A stretch of DNA of 64,000 nt from a bacterium 336/3 (GCA_001281695.1 LJIE01000003.1:56459-120458), one strand, 5' to 3'. Positions 9,471 through 19,259 are shown, numbered from the stretch's first letter. The notes: generated by a model not told the origin, from the sequence alone. Program-made: numbers and translations.

Positions 9471-9773
9471 ATGAAGCCTAAAAAAATACAAATAGGAGCC
9501 AAAATTTCACCTTTGTATCATCATATACTTTCAGACCTTGCTGAGATTCATGAAATAAGTATCAGTGAGTCTATTCAGAAAGTTTTGGAAGAGGTCTATA
9601 CTTCCAATTTTTTGATGAGTCAGAAAACAATGTTAGGGAAAAGGAAAAAAGAGGTGGAAAGTATTTTAGCCTCTAACCCCAATCATGAACTTTCCAAAAA
9701 GAAAATCGCATTTTATCAGGAGAAAATTTCCAATCTAGAGCTTTATATCAAAGAAATTCAGGGAAAAAAATAG
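9471..9773 (+). CDS. Small hypothetical protein, possibly ribbon-helix-helix
   Basis: 100 aa from the ATG at 9471. The frame extends 18 codons further to a TTG, but the ATG gives the better N-terminus (MKPKKIQIGAKISPLYHHIL). The first 45 residues (strand, then two helices: KIQIGAKISPLYHHILSDLA, SISESIQKVLEE) look like a ribbon-helix-helix DNA-binding fold. The C-terminal half is a basic helix. It belongs with the plasmid-like patch to its left and ends at a shared bidirectional terminator. Function unknown. Confidence 0.55.
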   Translation: MKPKKIQIGAKISPLYHHILSDLAEIHEISISESIQKVLEEVYTSNFLMSQKTMLGKRKKEVESILASNPNHELSKKKIAFYQEKISNLELYIKEIQGKK

Positions 9774-9827
9774 TTGATAGATTAATAACTAACATTTGTA
9801 TGCTTGTTGATATTTTAGGTTATAATG

Positions 9828-9858
9828 TAGGCTCAAAATGATTTTAATTTTGAGCCTA
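9828..9858. terminator. Bidirectional terminator
   Basis: A perfect inverted repeat (TAGGCTCAAAA...TTTTGAGCCTA, 9-nt loop) lies between two convergent genes ending at 9773 and 9877. The T-rich flanks on both strands fit termination in both directions. Confidence 0.75.
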
Positions 9859-9876
9859 TTGCTGAACTTTGAATAA

Positions 9877-12795
9877 TTATTGTCTTACAAAACGTTGTAC
9901 GGATGTTTCACCTTTACCATTTTGTATATGAATTAAGTAAATGCCTGAAGGAATTTTTGCAACATTTACATTTACTTTCTGAGAATTATTAAAGAGGGCT
10001 TTTTCCTTAATAACTCTTCCCTGTGTGTCTGTAATGTAGAAGCTTATTTTCTCCTGCTCTTCTGTAAATTCAATTGTAAGATTATCTTGAGCAGGGCTAG
10101 GATATACATTTACAATATTTGATTGTCTTTGAGGCTCAAAACCAGTATTATTAGGGGTACAAAAACCTCTCAAAGAAAATCTTTCTCCTCCTATTATAGA
10201 GCATGTTCCTGTAGAGACAATACAATTTTCTTGCTTTAAATCAACATCTACATTGATACATTTTCTTGTTAAAGGAATAAAGTAATGATTAATACCTATA
10301 CTTTGTCCATTACTCAAATCAAAAGACATAGAAGCATTGGGTTCTAATATTTGGAATAATCCTCCACTCATATCTAAAATACCTGTTCCCTGTGCTCCAC
10401 TATTTAACCAATTGTTATAGGCAACATTATCTATTTGGATGAATAACTGCCCAAAATCCCAAAAGTTAATGGGATATTCTTTATTTTCCATGACAGACAT
10501 CCATGTCAATTTTGTTCTTGATGGTTTGCAGCCAATAAATTCAGGATTTATAACAGATACTCCTGTTGTTTTAGGAACACTATTCAATATACATCTGCCT
10601 TTTACTCCAACTCCACTTGAAAAACCACCTTTAGCATCTTTTTCAATTATCATAACATTCTGCCAGAAAATATTATTATTACAGGTAGCATTCAGATAAG
10701 TAGAAGTTGTCTCATTAGCTGGTTGAGCAGGTCTACAATTTGTTGCATCTTGCTCTATACGAGCTAACAAGCAAAAATGATGTCTGTCTATAGGCAAACC
10801 ATTGAAAAAACAATTTACATAATCATTAGGGTTAGGGACAACCCAAGCAAAACGATATATTCTTGTTTGATTAGGCATATGGTTGATGTCATTATTAGTC
10901 ACAATATTGCCATTTTCATCAACAACATTACCCAAAATTTCTCCTCCTAAAGGTATTCCACTACACTGATCAAGACCTATCCAACTATTGGACCAATACA
11001 GCCCTGTTGATGCAGCAGCCCAATATAATCTGAGTTTTCCAGTATCAGCATTGTTTCCTCTATTTCTTACTCTTACATATACATAATTAGTTGCTCCTGG
11101 TATGGGGGCTCTATCTGTATCATCGTTGTATGCAGATGCAGAAGGACTTAACCAAATATCTGGACTCTGCCAAGCTGGAGCACCATTATTACATGAAATA
11201 GATTCATCACCAGTATCAAAAGAAGTATCTTTTCCCCAAAGATCCCCAGTAGTACAAGGAGTTGTATTTATTAGAGTTGCTATGAAATTCCCTGAATTAG
11301 TAGAACAAGAGGAACCCGTATTTTGTATAGTGTAATTGTATGTCCCTACAGAAGAAATTGTATTATCAGTATAGATAAAAGGTACTGATGTAATATTAAC
11401 AGGTATGCTTACAGATGCCCCACTCATATCTGTTCTAATTAATGTAACTCCAATAGGATTACTTGGAGAAGGCGTTGTTCCTATAATATTAACAGGTATA
11501 TCAATAGAATTGCCTATAGTGGTGGTAATATTACCATTTAAAGTTGCTTGATAAGAAGGAAAAATAGAAAATATATTACTAAAAGAACTGGTTACTGCAG
11601 GATTTGCACCTATCACTCTAACCTGATAGGAACCTGAGGCAAGCATAGGAATTTGAAGTGTTGTATTATTGATGACTGTTGGTGAAATAGTATTTATTAA
11701 AATATTATTTTGATATATTTCTACAGTATAACTATTTGTTGATGAACAAGGTAATAGGTTTAAATTAAGCGTGATGAAACTTTCATTGTTGCAATAAATA
11801 TTACGAGCACTTACTGAAAGCTGAGATTGAGGAGGTATGAAATTATAACAAAATATTCTTTGATTAGTAGTAAAAGCATTTATATCTTCTGCTACATATA
11901 TAGTATTCCCATCTCTTGTTAACCCATTCAAACGTCCATTTGCTTGAACTAATATAGGCAAAGTATTTACTAAAGTTCCATCTTCACAAAATGTCCTAAT
12001 ACTATGGTTTGTTAACCCACCTGTTCCTACATGAATAAATCCATCATTAGTAACCGTAATTCCTGCGGTGTTATTGCCACCATTATTAGTAGGAAAAGTT
12101 CTTTCATTCGTCATGATGTTGTTATCAGTAATAGTAAAAATACTAACTGTATTATTACCAAAGTTTGTAGCATATAGTTGAATGGTATTTGCATCTACCC
12201 TTCTAAAAGCCATTGAGTGATAACGATTAGCAGTAAAAAAATTATTACTCCCATTAATATTTATTAGGGTTGGTGTTCCCCCATTAATATCATAGACTCT
12301 TATCTGACCTGTAACAATACCACCAATATTAGTAATAATATTTACAAATAATCTGCCTCTGTCATCTATCAATAAAGCATCTGACATTTCATTAACTCCA
12401 GAAGCTTGGAGACTTGCAATGGGAGTTCCTAAATTGTTATTGTATATTTGTATGTTGTTGTTAGCAGGATTTGCAAATCCTCTTTGATTTACATAAACTC
12501 TCCCACTTGTTGGATGAACAGCTACTCCAGTAGGAAAATCTAATGCATTGTTATTGGTAGCCAGAATAGTCCCTGTACCTGGAACTATTCTAAAAACTGT
12601 ACCCATTGCTACTGTACTTGGATTAGACTCTGAAACATACAATGATCCATTGTGAAATGTAACAGATTGATAACGTCTAGTTGGTTGATTGATTGTTGTA
12701 GAACCACAAGAGGTCATATTCTGTCCCATAATATGATTTGCTATAAGCATCATTGTAGCAAATAGCCATTTTGTTTTGGAATGAAAAATACTCAT
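9877..12795 (-). CDS. T9SS-sorted secreted protein with beta-propeller-like N-terminus
   Basis: 972 aa from the ATG at 12793-12795, which starts MSIFHSKTKWLFATMMLIA and a signal region ending near IMGQ; the frame could extend 9 codons to a TTG. Residues 40-330 have NHL/SMP-30-like propeller repeats (FPTGVAVHPTSGRVYV, AGITVTNDGFIHVGTGG). The middle holds Ig-like/adhesin-like domains and a cysteine-containing module (SPDIWLSPSASAYNDDTD, YVYVRVRNRGNN). The last 75 residues are a type A T9SS sorting domain (VNVYPSPAQDNLTIEF ... PSGIYLIHIQNGKGE ... QRFVRQ). It is therefore exported through the outer membrane and anchored or released. No catalytic site is evident. It stands alone, between two stretches of accessory DNA. 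Confidence 0.85.
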   Translation of the reverse strand: MSIFHSKTKWLFATMMLIANHIMGQNMTSCGSTTINQPTRRYQSVTFHNGSLYVSESNPSTVAMGTVFRIVPGTGTILATNNNALDFPTGVAVHPTSGRVYVNQRGFANPANNNIQIYNNNLGTPIASLQASGVNEMSDALLIDDRGRLFVNIITNIGGIVTGQIRVYDINGGTPTLININGSNNFFTANRYHSMAFRRVDANTIQLYATNFGNNTVSIFTITDNNIMTNERTFPTNNGGNNTAGITVTNDGFIHVGTGGLTNHSIRTFCEDGTLVNTLPILVQANGRLNGLTRDGNTIYVAEDINAFTTNQRIFCYNFIPPQSQLSVSARNIYCNNESFITLNLNLLPCSSTNSYTVEIYQNNILINTISPTVINNTTLQIPMLASGSYQVRVIGANPAVTSSFSNIFSIFPSYQATLNGNITTTIGNSIDIPVNIIGTTPSPSNPIGVTLIRTDMSGASVSIPVNITSVPFIYTDNTISSVGTYNYTIQNTGSSCSTNSGNFIATLINTTPCTTGDLWGKDTSFDTGDESISCNNGAPAWQSPDIWLSPSASAYNDDTDRAPIPGATNYVYVRVRNRGNNADTGKLRLYWAAASTGLYWSNSWIGLDQCSGIPLGGEILGNVVDENGNIVTNNDINHMPNQTRIYRFAWVVPNPNDYVNCFFNGLPIDRHHFCLLARIEQDATNCRPAQPANETTSTYLNATCNNNIFWQNVMIIEKDAKGGFSSGVGVKGRCILNSVPKTTGVSVINPEFIGCKPSRTKLTWMSVMENKEYPINFWDFGQLFIQIDNVAYNNWLNSGAQGTGILDMSGGLFQILEPNASMSFDLSNGQSIGINHYFIPLTRKCINVDVDLKQENCIVSTGTCSIIGGERFSLRGFCTPNNTGFEPQRQSNIVNVYPSPAQDNLTIEFTEEQEKISFYITDTQGRVIKEKALFNNSQKVNVNVAKIPSGIYLIHIQNGKGETSVQRFVRQ

Positions 12796-13280
12796 AAGAT
12801 AGTTTTGTTTTGAGTTTGACAATAATTTGAGTAAAAGTAATAGCCCTCAAAAGCAAATACAATCTGAAATGAGTAATTGGTAAGCATCATAGAGGAAAAA
12901 ACAATAATGAATGAGTGAGCGTAATAAAACAATATGGGTAATCACTTTTTGAGTTGGTAATCTCAAAATTTTTGCAGTTTTATATTGACCAAGAAAAGAA
13001 TATAAGAGTTTTAATGAATACTCTTAAAGGTAAAAAGTCAAAGTTCGAGTCTCCTCCACTCCAGTATCAAAAAACACAATACACTGATAATGAAACATTT
13101 AATTTTAAAATATCAGCATATTGTGTCTGGTTTAGTGTCAAAAATTTTAGAACTCTTTAAATGGCAAGAAGAATTACTATTTCATAGATTATTATCCAGA
13201 TTTTGAATTCTAGAATACTATAAATTTTGATATCAAAGAATAGATTAGTCTTAATTGAAGCATTTATTTAATATAAAGTA
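12796..13280. other. Intergenic region upstream of the T9SS protein gene
   Basis: About 480 bases without a convincing gene. A short plus-strand open frame at 12954-13160 has no family features. The one notable item is the tRNA 3'-end-like sequence at 13043-13063, listed separately. Confidence 0.5.
13043..13063 (+). other. tRNA or tmRNA 3'-end-like fragment, possible attachment site
   Basis: The 21 bases GTTCGAGTC then TCCTCCACTCCA look like a T-loop followed by a 3' acceptor strand ending in CCA. The 5' half of a T-stem pairs for only two bases, and no matching 5' acceptor (GGAGTGG) exists upstream, so it is not a whole tRNA. Fragments like this are left where an integrative element has recombined at a tRNA gene. 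It sits just left of the stress island. Confidence 0.3.
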
Positions 13281-13493
13281 TTAAATATAAGTGTTATGTA
13301 TATATATGCTCGAAAATTTCCCTAAATGTTTAGAAATACCATCTTTCATCCACGCTCCAATGGTGAAGTTTTTTACCGAAGTTTCAAGCACTAAAAGATA
13401 ATTCAGTTTATCTGTTTTATCAATTAGTGCTTTTACTTTTGCCATTACAGTTTCTATAAAATCTTTAATTTCACCTACTGCTTTTGAAATCAA
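13281..13493 (-). pseudogene. Remnant of SpoIIAA-like (STAS/SEC14) protein gene
   Basis: The 70 codons encode the middle of a SpoIIAA-like protein (KVKALIDKTDKLNYLLVLET, NFTIGAWMKDGISKHLGKFS). Intact members are about 120 aa. The frame is closed by TAA just upstream of the first usable TTG, and the C-terminal half (the strand after KHLGKF) is replaced by an unrelated SSIYIHNTYI tail. Thus both ends are missing. Genes of this family often sit with PA2169-type and DUF4142 genes, as here. A 32-bp piece of it recurs at 34914-34945. Confidence 0.75.
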
Positions 13494-13537
13494 CTATGTT
13501 TAATAGCAAATCCTATAAATGCTGTAGCATGGTGTTT

Positions 13538-13996
13538 TTATACTGTTACCAAAGCATCACGCATAGATTTTACTCTGTCGTGGTCTGCTACAAGCAAAGT
13601 GTGCTGTTCTTTAATCATGGTTTGTTGTTCAGCACTTAAATTTTCTGCATCGTTTTTCAATGCTTTTTCATAAGTGTCTTTTGCCATGTCTTCACCATAT
13701 TCGCAAGAGTTGAGAATAGCTTTACGGTCTTTGCCTGTGAGTGCAGCTTTTACATCCATCCATACACGAAAGAATTTTCCTGATGTCGTTGTGCCTTCAG
13801 CAGATGTGCCACCTAGTTTGCTCACTTCAATTTTTAATTCTGTTTTGCATTTTAGGCTGGTAGCAGAGAACTGTGCAAATAAGGTTTTTAAATCTTGCTC
13901 TTCAGTTTCTTTCGTTGCTGTTTCATAACCTTCAATTCTATCGTTGTTGATAGTGATGAGTGTGTTTAACACTTCAATTGTTTTTTCTTTTTCCAT
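13538..13996 (-). CDS. PA2169-family four-helix-bundle protein (DUF2383)
   Basis: 152 aa, normal family length. Four amphipathic helices are apparent, with the family pattern EVLNTLITINNDRIEGYETA near the start, KFFRVWMDVKAALTGKD in the middle and EQHTLLVADHDRVKSMRDAL at the end. No signal peptide. Ferritin-like bundles of this family are stress-associated and of unknown activity. It is followed on the minus strand by a decayed SpoIIAA-like gene and preceded by the hydrolase gene (25-bp gap), so it is probably cotranscribed with the hydrolase and PPOX genes. Confidence 0.85.
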   Translation of the reverse strand: MEKEKTIEVLNTLITINNDRIEGYETATKETEEQDLKTLFAQFSATSLKCKTELKIEVSKLGGTSAEGTTTSGKFFRVWMDVKAALTGKDRKAILNSCEYGEDMAKDTYEKALKNDAENLSAEQQTMIKEQHTLLVADHDRVKSMRDALVTV

Positions 13997-14021
13997 TTTG
14001 TTTGATTATTTAATTTTTAAT

Positions 14022-14894
14022 TTATTTTTTTTGTTCTATTGATTGATAAGCTGAATCCTCTGCTGAAATAAAATTTAGTAAGTCAGCATTTAGTTTTTCT
14101 TTTTCAGTGATAAATAATCCATGTGGAGCATTTTTATAGACAATGTATTTGGCATGTGGGATAAGAGCCGCTGTTTTGTCTCCTGATACATTTATTGGGA
14201 CAATGTCATCAGCATCACCATGAATAATTAAAACTGGAATGTTTATTTTTGTCAAATCACTTCTAAAATCAGTTTCGGAAAAAGAACGCACACAATCAAC
14301 TGTTGCTTTTGAAGAACTCATTAAGCATAACATCTGATTCCATTCCAATAATGGTTGGCTTACAGTTTGATTTTGCATTGTTAAACCGTAAAACTTCTTA
14401 CCAAATTCAGCAATAAAAGCTGGACGGTCTGCCGAAATTTTCTCTATTGTATCATCAAATATTTCTTTTTCTGTTCCATCAGGATTGTCTTCTGTTTTTA
14501 GTCTGAATGGTGTTACAGAGCTAATAAAAGCAACTTTCTCAATTTTATCAGTGCCATATTTTCCAATATAGCTGGCAATTTCTCCACCACCCATTGAAAA
14601 GCCAACAAGTGTTACTTCTGATAAATTTAGTTGAGTAATTAATTCATTCAAATCATCAGCAAGTGTATTGTAATCGTAACTCTCCCAAGGTCTATCTGAT
14701 TTGCCAAACCCTCTGCGGTCGTAAGCAATACAACGAAGGTCATGTTTTGGAAGTTCTGCTAACTGGTATTCCCACATTTCGTGGTTAAGAGGCCAACCAT
14801 GAATAAATATTATGGGCTTACCTTTGCCATACTCCTGATAAAAAATGTTTACGGAGTTATTGGTAGTTGATGATTTTGATTTTATAAAACTCAT
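14022..14894 (-). CDS. Alpha/beta hydrolase, non-heme chloroperoxidase-like
   Basis: 290 aa. The oxyanion-hole motif is HGWPLNHEMWE (residues 32-42), the nucleophile elbow GFSMGG puts Ser at 100, the acid is Asp229 in HGDADDIVP, and the base is His258 in NAPHGLF. All three triad residues are in place, so an active serine hydrolase is expected; close relatives are annotated as chloroperoxidases, which also act as esterases. No signal peptide, so cytoplasmic. It lies in a minus-strand run with the PPOX gene upstream (28-bp gap) and the PA2169-type gene downstream, which suggests a stress or detoxification role. The natural substrate is not known. Confidence 0.9.
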   Translation of the reverse strand: MSFIKSKSSTTNNSVNIFYQEYGKGKPIIFIHGWPLNHEMWEYQLAELPKHDLRCIAYDRRGFGKSDRPWESYDYNTLADDLNELITQLNLSEVTLVGFSMGGGEIASYIGKYGTDKIEKVAFISSVTPFRLKTEDNPDGTEKEIFDDTIEKISADRPAFIAEFGKKFYGLTMQNQTVSQPLLEWNQMLCLMSSSKATVDCVRSFSETDFRSDLTKINIPVLIIHGDADDIVPINVSGDKTAALIPHAKYIVYKNAPHGLFITEKEKLNADLLNFISAEDSAYQSIEQKK

Positions 14895-14922
14895 GTTGGG
14901 TTTCTTTTTAAGTAGATTATTT

Positions 14923-15432
14923 TTAAATAGTTATTGCACCTTCTTTGTCTGTGATTAAATTTGTTCCTGTAACAACTGAGGCAACCATTTTTAGAAAATT
15001 AATCATTCTGTTGCCATCATTATCCCAATAATAAGCAGTGGTTGGTGTTACTTTGATGATAGAAATATTCGGGTCGTCTTTACCTTTTTTAAACCAAATT
15101 TTTGCAAGAGGTGTCCAGAGTTCTTCAATTATCATTTTGTCTAAAATTATTTCTGCTTCTCCATTTAAAACTAAATAGGTACTTTTTCCTGGATGCGAAA
15201 AAAAGAGTTGCACATCTTTATCTGTTGCAATGGCTTTGTTTTTATCGCTGCTCTTTTCACTGAAAAACAAAATGTTTCCTTTATCGCAAACTTTTATTGC
15301 ATTCATAGGTCGGCATGTAGAGCCATCGTCTGTTTTTAAGTCGGTACAAAAAAGGCAAACCATTATATCATTTACCAGACTTTTTAGTTTGTCAATGGCT
15401 TCTTTGTTATTCAAATTTTCAGTGTTGCTCAT
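14923..15432 (-). CDS. PPOX-fold (general stress protein 26-like) protein
   Basis: 169 aa with the split-barrel FMN-binding layout of the pyridoxamine 5'-phosphate oxidase superfamily: MVCLFCTDLK, a CRPMNAIKVCDKGNILFFSE strand pair, and a conserved C-terminal PTTAYYWDNDG. Members of the stress branch bind flavin and respond to oxidative or salt stress. It is first in the run PPOX, hydrolase, PA2169-like. Its upstream neighbour is a decayed DUF4142 gene on the same strand, so the original operon was longer. Confidence 0.85.
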   Translation of the reverse strand: MSNTENLNNKEAIDKLKSLVNDIMVCLFCTDLKTDDGSTCRPMNAIKVCDKGNILFFSEKSSDKNKAIATDKDVQLFFSHPGKSTYLVLNGEAEIILDKMIIEELWTPLAKIWFKKGKDDPNISIIKVTPTTAYYWDNDGNRMINFLKMVASVVTGTNLITDKEGAITI

Positions 15433-15454
15433 TTTGCTTTTTATTTAATGATAA

Positions 15455-15868
15455 TTACATTTTCTCACATTGTTTTTGACACAATAATGATTGGTTAAGA
15501 TGTGTTCTTAGTGCTGGAAGTATTGCGGTTGCCAATGCTCAGATGTCAGGTCTGTGCAATTTGTAAATGCTTTTTCAAAAAAGTTCAATAGCTTTTCTAT
15601 GTCTGTTCACATGCTACTATATTCTTTTCCAAAATCGTTGACTGATTTTTCGTTTAGCTTTTTGTAAGCATCTTTTCCGTTTTCGGTTTGCGATGTTGGA
15701 AGTGATATATTTTTTGTTCTGCTAGTGTCCTAAACTAACTTCTTTCATGTTAATTTCCGTAGCGTTGACAAAAAACTATGCATCTTTTTCATTTTCGCTT
15801 TTATCAAGTTTTGCTTCATTGTATTCTTATACAGCATCTTTTGTATTTTTGGGGTATTGTTCATACAT
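15455..15868 (-). pseudogene. Decayed DUF4142 family gene
   Basis: Fragments of a DUF4142 protein can be read in successive frames. FFVNATEINMKEVSLG is the characteristic N-terminal helix, KDAYKKLNEKSVNDFGKEY and KLLNFFEKAFTNCTD form the middle, and ALATAILPALRTHLNQSLLC ends it before TAA at 15455-15457. They are separated by at least two frameshifts and several stop codons (TAA, TAG, TGA). No functional product is possible. DUF4142 proteins are ferritin-like, usually exported, and common in stress clusters of Bacteroidota. Confidence 0.8.
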
Positions 15869-15879
15869 GATGATGTGCT

Positions 15880-16101
15880 AATGATTACAGTTATAAGTAT
15901 AAATGATTATACACTTTAAGTTTATTATTCCTCATTTGATTTAGTATATTTTGTATGATACAAAAGTGCGACTATTTGTTAACGTGTCTGTTACACAATA
16001 TTTCAAAAGAATTACAAGATTTACACTTTTGGGATAAGGAAAAGTATTGGTCATTGCCTTAGTATAATAGAATCATAGAACACAAAAAAGTAGTGATGAA
16101 A
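15880..16101. other. Intergenic DNA between two remnants
   Basis: AT-rich sequence with no readable gene, lying between the DUF4142 remnant and the insertion-sequence remnant. Confidence 0.5.
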
Positions 16102-16540
16102 TGGACAGTCCCAAAAAAGTTAGACACTAATTGGGGGCATTTTCTGAAAAAACGAAACAAATTTTAAATTCAAACTATCTTGCGTAAAATGGATATTATC
16201 AAAAGCAGGTTCACTGAAAAAAAGGTAGTATATTCCAATTTTCGCTTGTGGATAGGTTTTTACAAACAATGGAGAGGTCTAAAGGCTAGAAAAAATCGTC
16301 ATGATAATAAAGCCTTTAAATTGAAAGTATTATCAGTAATGGAGTAAGAAAGTCTATCTTTGCGTTCAGCCTATATATAAAGTTTGATATTTGTAGTGAA
16401 TCATTGATTATCAAGTGGCGAAAAGCCTATGGATCAAAAGGTATAGAAGGCTTATTACCTAAACGTAAAGAAAAAAGATGTCATTGCTGATAAAAAGAAA
16501 AATAAAAAAGTCAGAAAATTCTCTAAATATGGGTTTTTGA
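16102..16540 (+). mobile_element. IS3-family (IS150-like) insertion-sequence remnant
   Basis: The left end reads TGGACAGTCCCAAAAAAGTT followed by AGACAC, like IS150-group termini. An OrfA reading frame begins at the ATG at 16189 (KAFKLKVLSVME), stops, and continues in other frames (ESLIIKWRKAYGSKGIEGLL, then PKRK), which is the helix-turn-helix part of an IS150 OrfA. OrfB and the right end are missing. The element is dead. Confidence 0.7.
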
Positions 16541-16577
16541 AAAAATATTTTTTTAAGCTTATTGACTTTCGTTCTTA

Positions 16578-19259
16578 CTAGTGTTTAGAAAATCGAATAA
16601 TTTTATATACCTGAACTAATACCAACGGAATCAGTCCAGCTAAAATGGATACCAGCCAAACTCTAGCAGAAAGAACTTCCAAACCTAACACTAAACGCAT
16701 TTGAGGTATAGCATAAACTAACACCATAAAAGTGGTGCACATTAAAAGGGCTATCCATACAAATTTGTTTTTAGTTATGTCATTCACAAAAAAACTTGTA
16801 TGTGCTGATGACATATTGAAAACATGAAAAAGTTGTGCAAATGCAAGTGTGATAAAAGCCACGTTGTTTGCAATTTTGGCATCATTAGAAATTACCTGTT
16901 TGCAATAAACGATAGCTATAATTACACCAATGGTTATGGTAGTAGCATAGAGAGAAATCGTAATCCAATTTTTATTTGATACAATTAGATTTTTTGGATC
17001 TCTTGGTGGTCTGTCCATTACGGTTTTATCGCCTTTGCCTAAGCCAAGAGCCAATGCTGGAAATATGTCCGTTACCATGTTTAAAAACAAGATTTGTAAT
17101 GGAAGTAAAACAGAAGCAGGGGCAAGAAAACCCAAAGTGGTCACAATGAATATTTCACTTAAATTGCAGGAAACGAGGTATATCACGAATTTTTGTATAT
17201 TCTGAAATATCTCCCTTCCATGAGCTACTGCTTGTGCAATGGATGTAAACGAATCATCCTTTAACACAATACTTGCAGTCTCTTTGGCTACTTGAGTACC
17301 TCTCATTCCCATAGTAATACCAATATCTGCTTTTTTAAGTGCAGGTGCATCATTTACACCATCACCAGTCATAGCTACAATATTGCCAGCTTTTTGATAA
17401 ATATCTACAATTTCTAATTTTTGTTTAGGAGTGGTACGAGCAAATACTGCTGTTGAAAGTATTTTTTTATTCCATTCATCCGAAAGTGACTCCATAGCAG
17501 GCATTTCGATTCCTGTAATTGCATTTTGTTCCCCTTCATCTACCAATCCTACTTTTTTAGCAATATTAAGAGCGGTTAGAGGATGGTCGCCCGTAATCAT
17601 TACAATTTTGATACCAGCCTTTCTGCAAGTAAGCATAGCATCTTTAATATCTAATCGAGGTGGATCTAAGAAACCAATCATAGCTACATAGATTAATGAA
17701 TTCAAATAATCGTCTTTGTTAATTTCAGCTTCTTCACGAAAGGCAAATGCCAATACGCGAAGACCATCCATGGCCATTTTTTCTGAATCTGATACTATTT
17801 TTTTTCTCTCTTCATCACTAAGTTCTTTAATGGTTGTTCCTGTTTGCAACTTGTTGCATTTTTCCAATAATTGCTCCACTGAGCCTTTGGCTGCTACAAA
17901 ATTACCACTTGGGCTTTTGTGGAAGGTAGCCATTATTTTGGTATCTGAACTAAAAGGCACCTCGCCAATCCTTTCATATTGTAGTTTTAGTTCTTCGGAA
18001 GATGCACCTGATGCATTTGTCAGGTGAACCAATGCAATTTCTATTGGGTCACCTATCAATGCTGTTGTGTCATTGCCACTTTTTAGGGAAGCATTGTTGC
18101 ATAAAGCACCAATTAATCTCAATTTTTGAAATGCCACTTCGCTTTTTTCAATATTTCCTTTCTCAAAATTCAGGGCATTATCTTTGATATTAGCTTTTAC
18201 TGTTTCTTCAGGAAACGAAAGCGTATCCACATATATTTTGTTCTCTGTTAAGGTACCAGTTTTATCAGTCAAAATCACATTGGTACTGCCTAATGTTTCT
18301 ACTGCCGATAATTTTTTAACAATAGCATTTCGTTTGGCCATCAAAAGCATCCCATAAGACAACGCCACAGTAGCCACAATGGGAAGTCCTTCTGGGAAAG
18401 CAGCTACTGCTAAAGCAATTGAGGTTTCTAAAATTAATAGCAAGTCTTTGCCTTGAATAAATCCAGTAATGGCAAAAATGGTTGTCATACTCAAGGTTAT
18501 CCATATCAGTTTTTTACTTAGAACTCGGATTTTTTTATCAAGTGGTGTTTCTTTTTCTTCTGAATTTTCTACTAATGATGTGATTGTACCCAATTGCGTA
18601 TGTTGAGCAATGCCAGTAATGACTGCTTTTCCGTTGCCATTTATCACCGAAGTGCCTTTAAAAATCATGTTGAATTGATCTCCAAGAGCAGTGTCTTTTG
18701 GGAGTTTTTCTGTATTCTTTTCTGAAGGAAGTGATTCTCCTGTAAGGGAAGATTCATCGCATTGCAACTGATTGGATTCTATCAGATGTGCATCTCCTGA
18801 AATCACGTCCCCAGCTTCCAAAAATATAATATCTCCAGGAACAATCTTTTCAGAGGGTATCTCCTGAATTTTTCCATTGCGAATCGCTTTTGAAAGTACC
18901 ACATCCATTTCTTTTAGAGCATTCATCGAATTGCGTGCTTGCAACTCCATTAGAAAACCAATAAGTGCATTTATAAAAATGACCACCAAAATGGCAATGG
19001 CTTCGATGACATTTTGAAAGTAAAATGTTACTACCACTGCAAAGAACAACAAATAAACGATAGGGCTTCTGAATTGTAGAAGCATCATCATAAAAATGCT
19101 TTTTTGTTTTTGAGTATGATAAATATTAGATCCGAACTCTGCAGTTCGTTTTTGTGCTTCAGTTTGGTTTAGCCCCGCTATAGGGTCTGTTTGAAATGCA
19201 AGCAAAATTTCTTCTACTGAAAAGGCATGAGGATCTGCTATCGGGTATTTGATTTTCAT
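16578..19259 (-). CDS. P-type cation ATPase, Ca2+-type (P2A/P2B-like)
   Basis: 893 aa, full length. In order: cation ATPase N-terminal domain (residues 10-75), actuator domain with LTGESLP, M4 with PEGLP, the phosphorylation site D332 in DKTGT, nucleotide-binding domain, hinge with MITGDHPLTA and TGDGVNDAPALKKADIGI, and C-terminal membrane segments including NMVTDIFPALALG. The PEGLP motif and the single M6 Asp pattern point to a Ca2+ or Mn2+/Ca2+ exporter of the inner membrane, not a heavy-metal pump (no CPC motif). It stands as a single gene inside the stress island. The substrate is inferred from motifs only. Confidence 0.9.
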   Translation of the reverse strand: MKIKYPIADPHAFSVEEILLAFQTDPIAGLNQTEAQKRTAEFGSNIYHTQKQKSIFMMMLLQFRSPIVYLLFFAVVVTFYFQNVIEAIAILVVIFINALIGFLMELQARNSMNALKEMDVVLSKAIRNGKIQEIPSEKIVPGDIIFLEAGDVISGDAHLIESNQLQCDESSLTGESLPSEKNTEKLPKDTALGDQFNMIFKGTSVINGNGKAVITGIAQHTQLGTITSLVENSEEKETPLDKKIRVLSKKLIWITLSMTTIFAITGFIQGKDLLLILETSIALAVAAFPEGLPIVATVALSYGMLLMAKRNAIVKKLSAVETLGSTNVILTDKTGTLTENKIYVDTLSFPEETVKANIKDNALNFEKGNIEKSEVAFQKLRLIGALCNNASLKSGNDTTALIGDPIEIALVHLTNASGASSEELKLQYERIGEVPFSSDTKIMATFHKSPSGNFVAAKGSVEQLLEKCNKLQTGTTIKELSDEERKKIVSDSEKMAMDGLRVLAFAFREEAEINKDDYLNSLIYVAMIGFLDPPRLDIKDAMLTCRKAGIKIVMITGDHPLTALNIAKKVGLVDEGEQNAITGIEMPAMESLSDEWNKKILSTAVFARTTPKQKLEIVDIYQKAGNIVAMTGDGVNDAPALKKADIGITMGMRGTQVAKETASIVLKDDSFTSIAQAVAHGREIFQNIQKFVIYLVSCNLSEIFIVTTLGFLAPASVLLPLQILFLNMVTDIFPALALGLGKGDKTVMDRPPRDPKNLIVSNKNWITISLYATTITIGVIIAIVYCKQVISNDAKIANNVAFITLAFAQLFHVFNMSSAHTSFFVNDITKNKFVWIALLMCTTFMVLVYAIPQMRLVLGLEVLSARVWLVSILAGLIPLVLVQVYKIIRFSKH

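Noticed and set aside
12954..13160. 68-codon plus-strand frame
   Set aside because: No family features, no start context, and it runs across the tRNA-like 21-mer; chance frame in AT-rich DNA.
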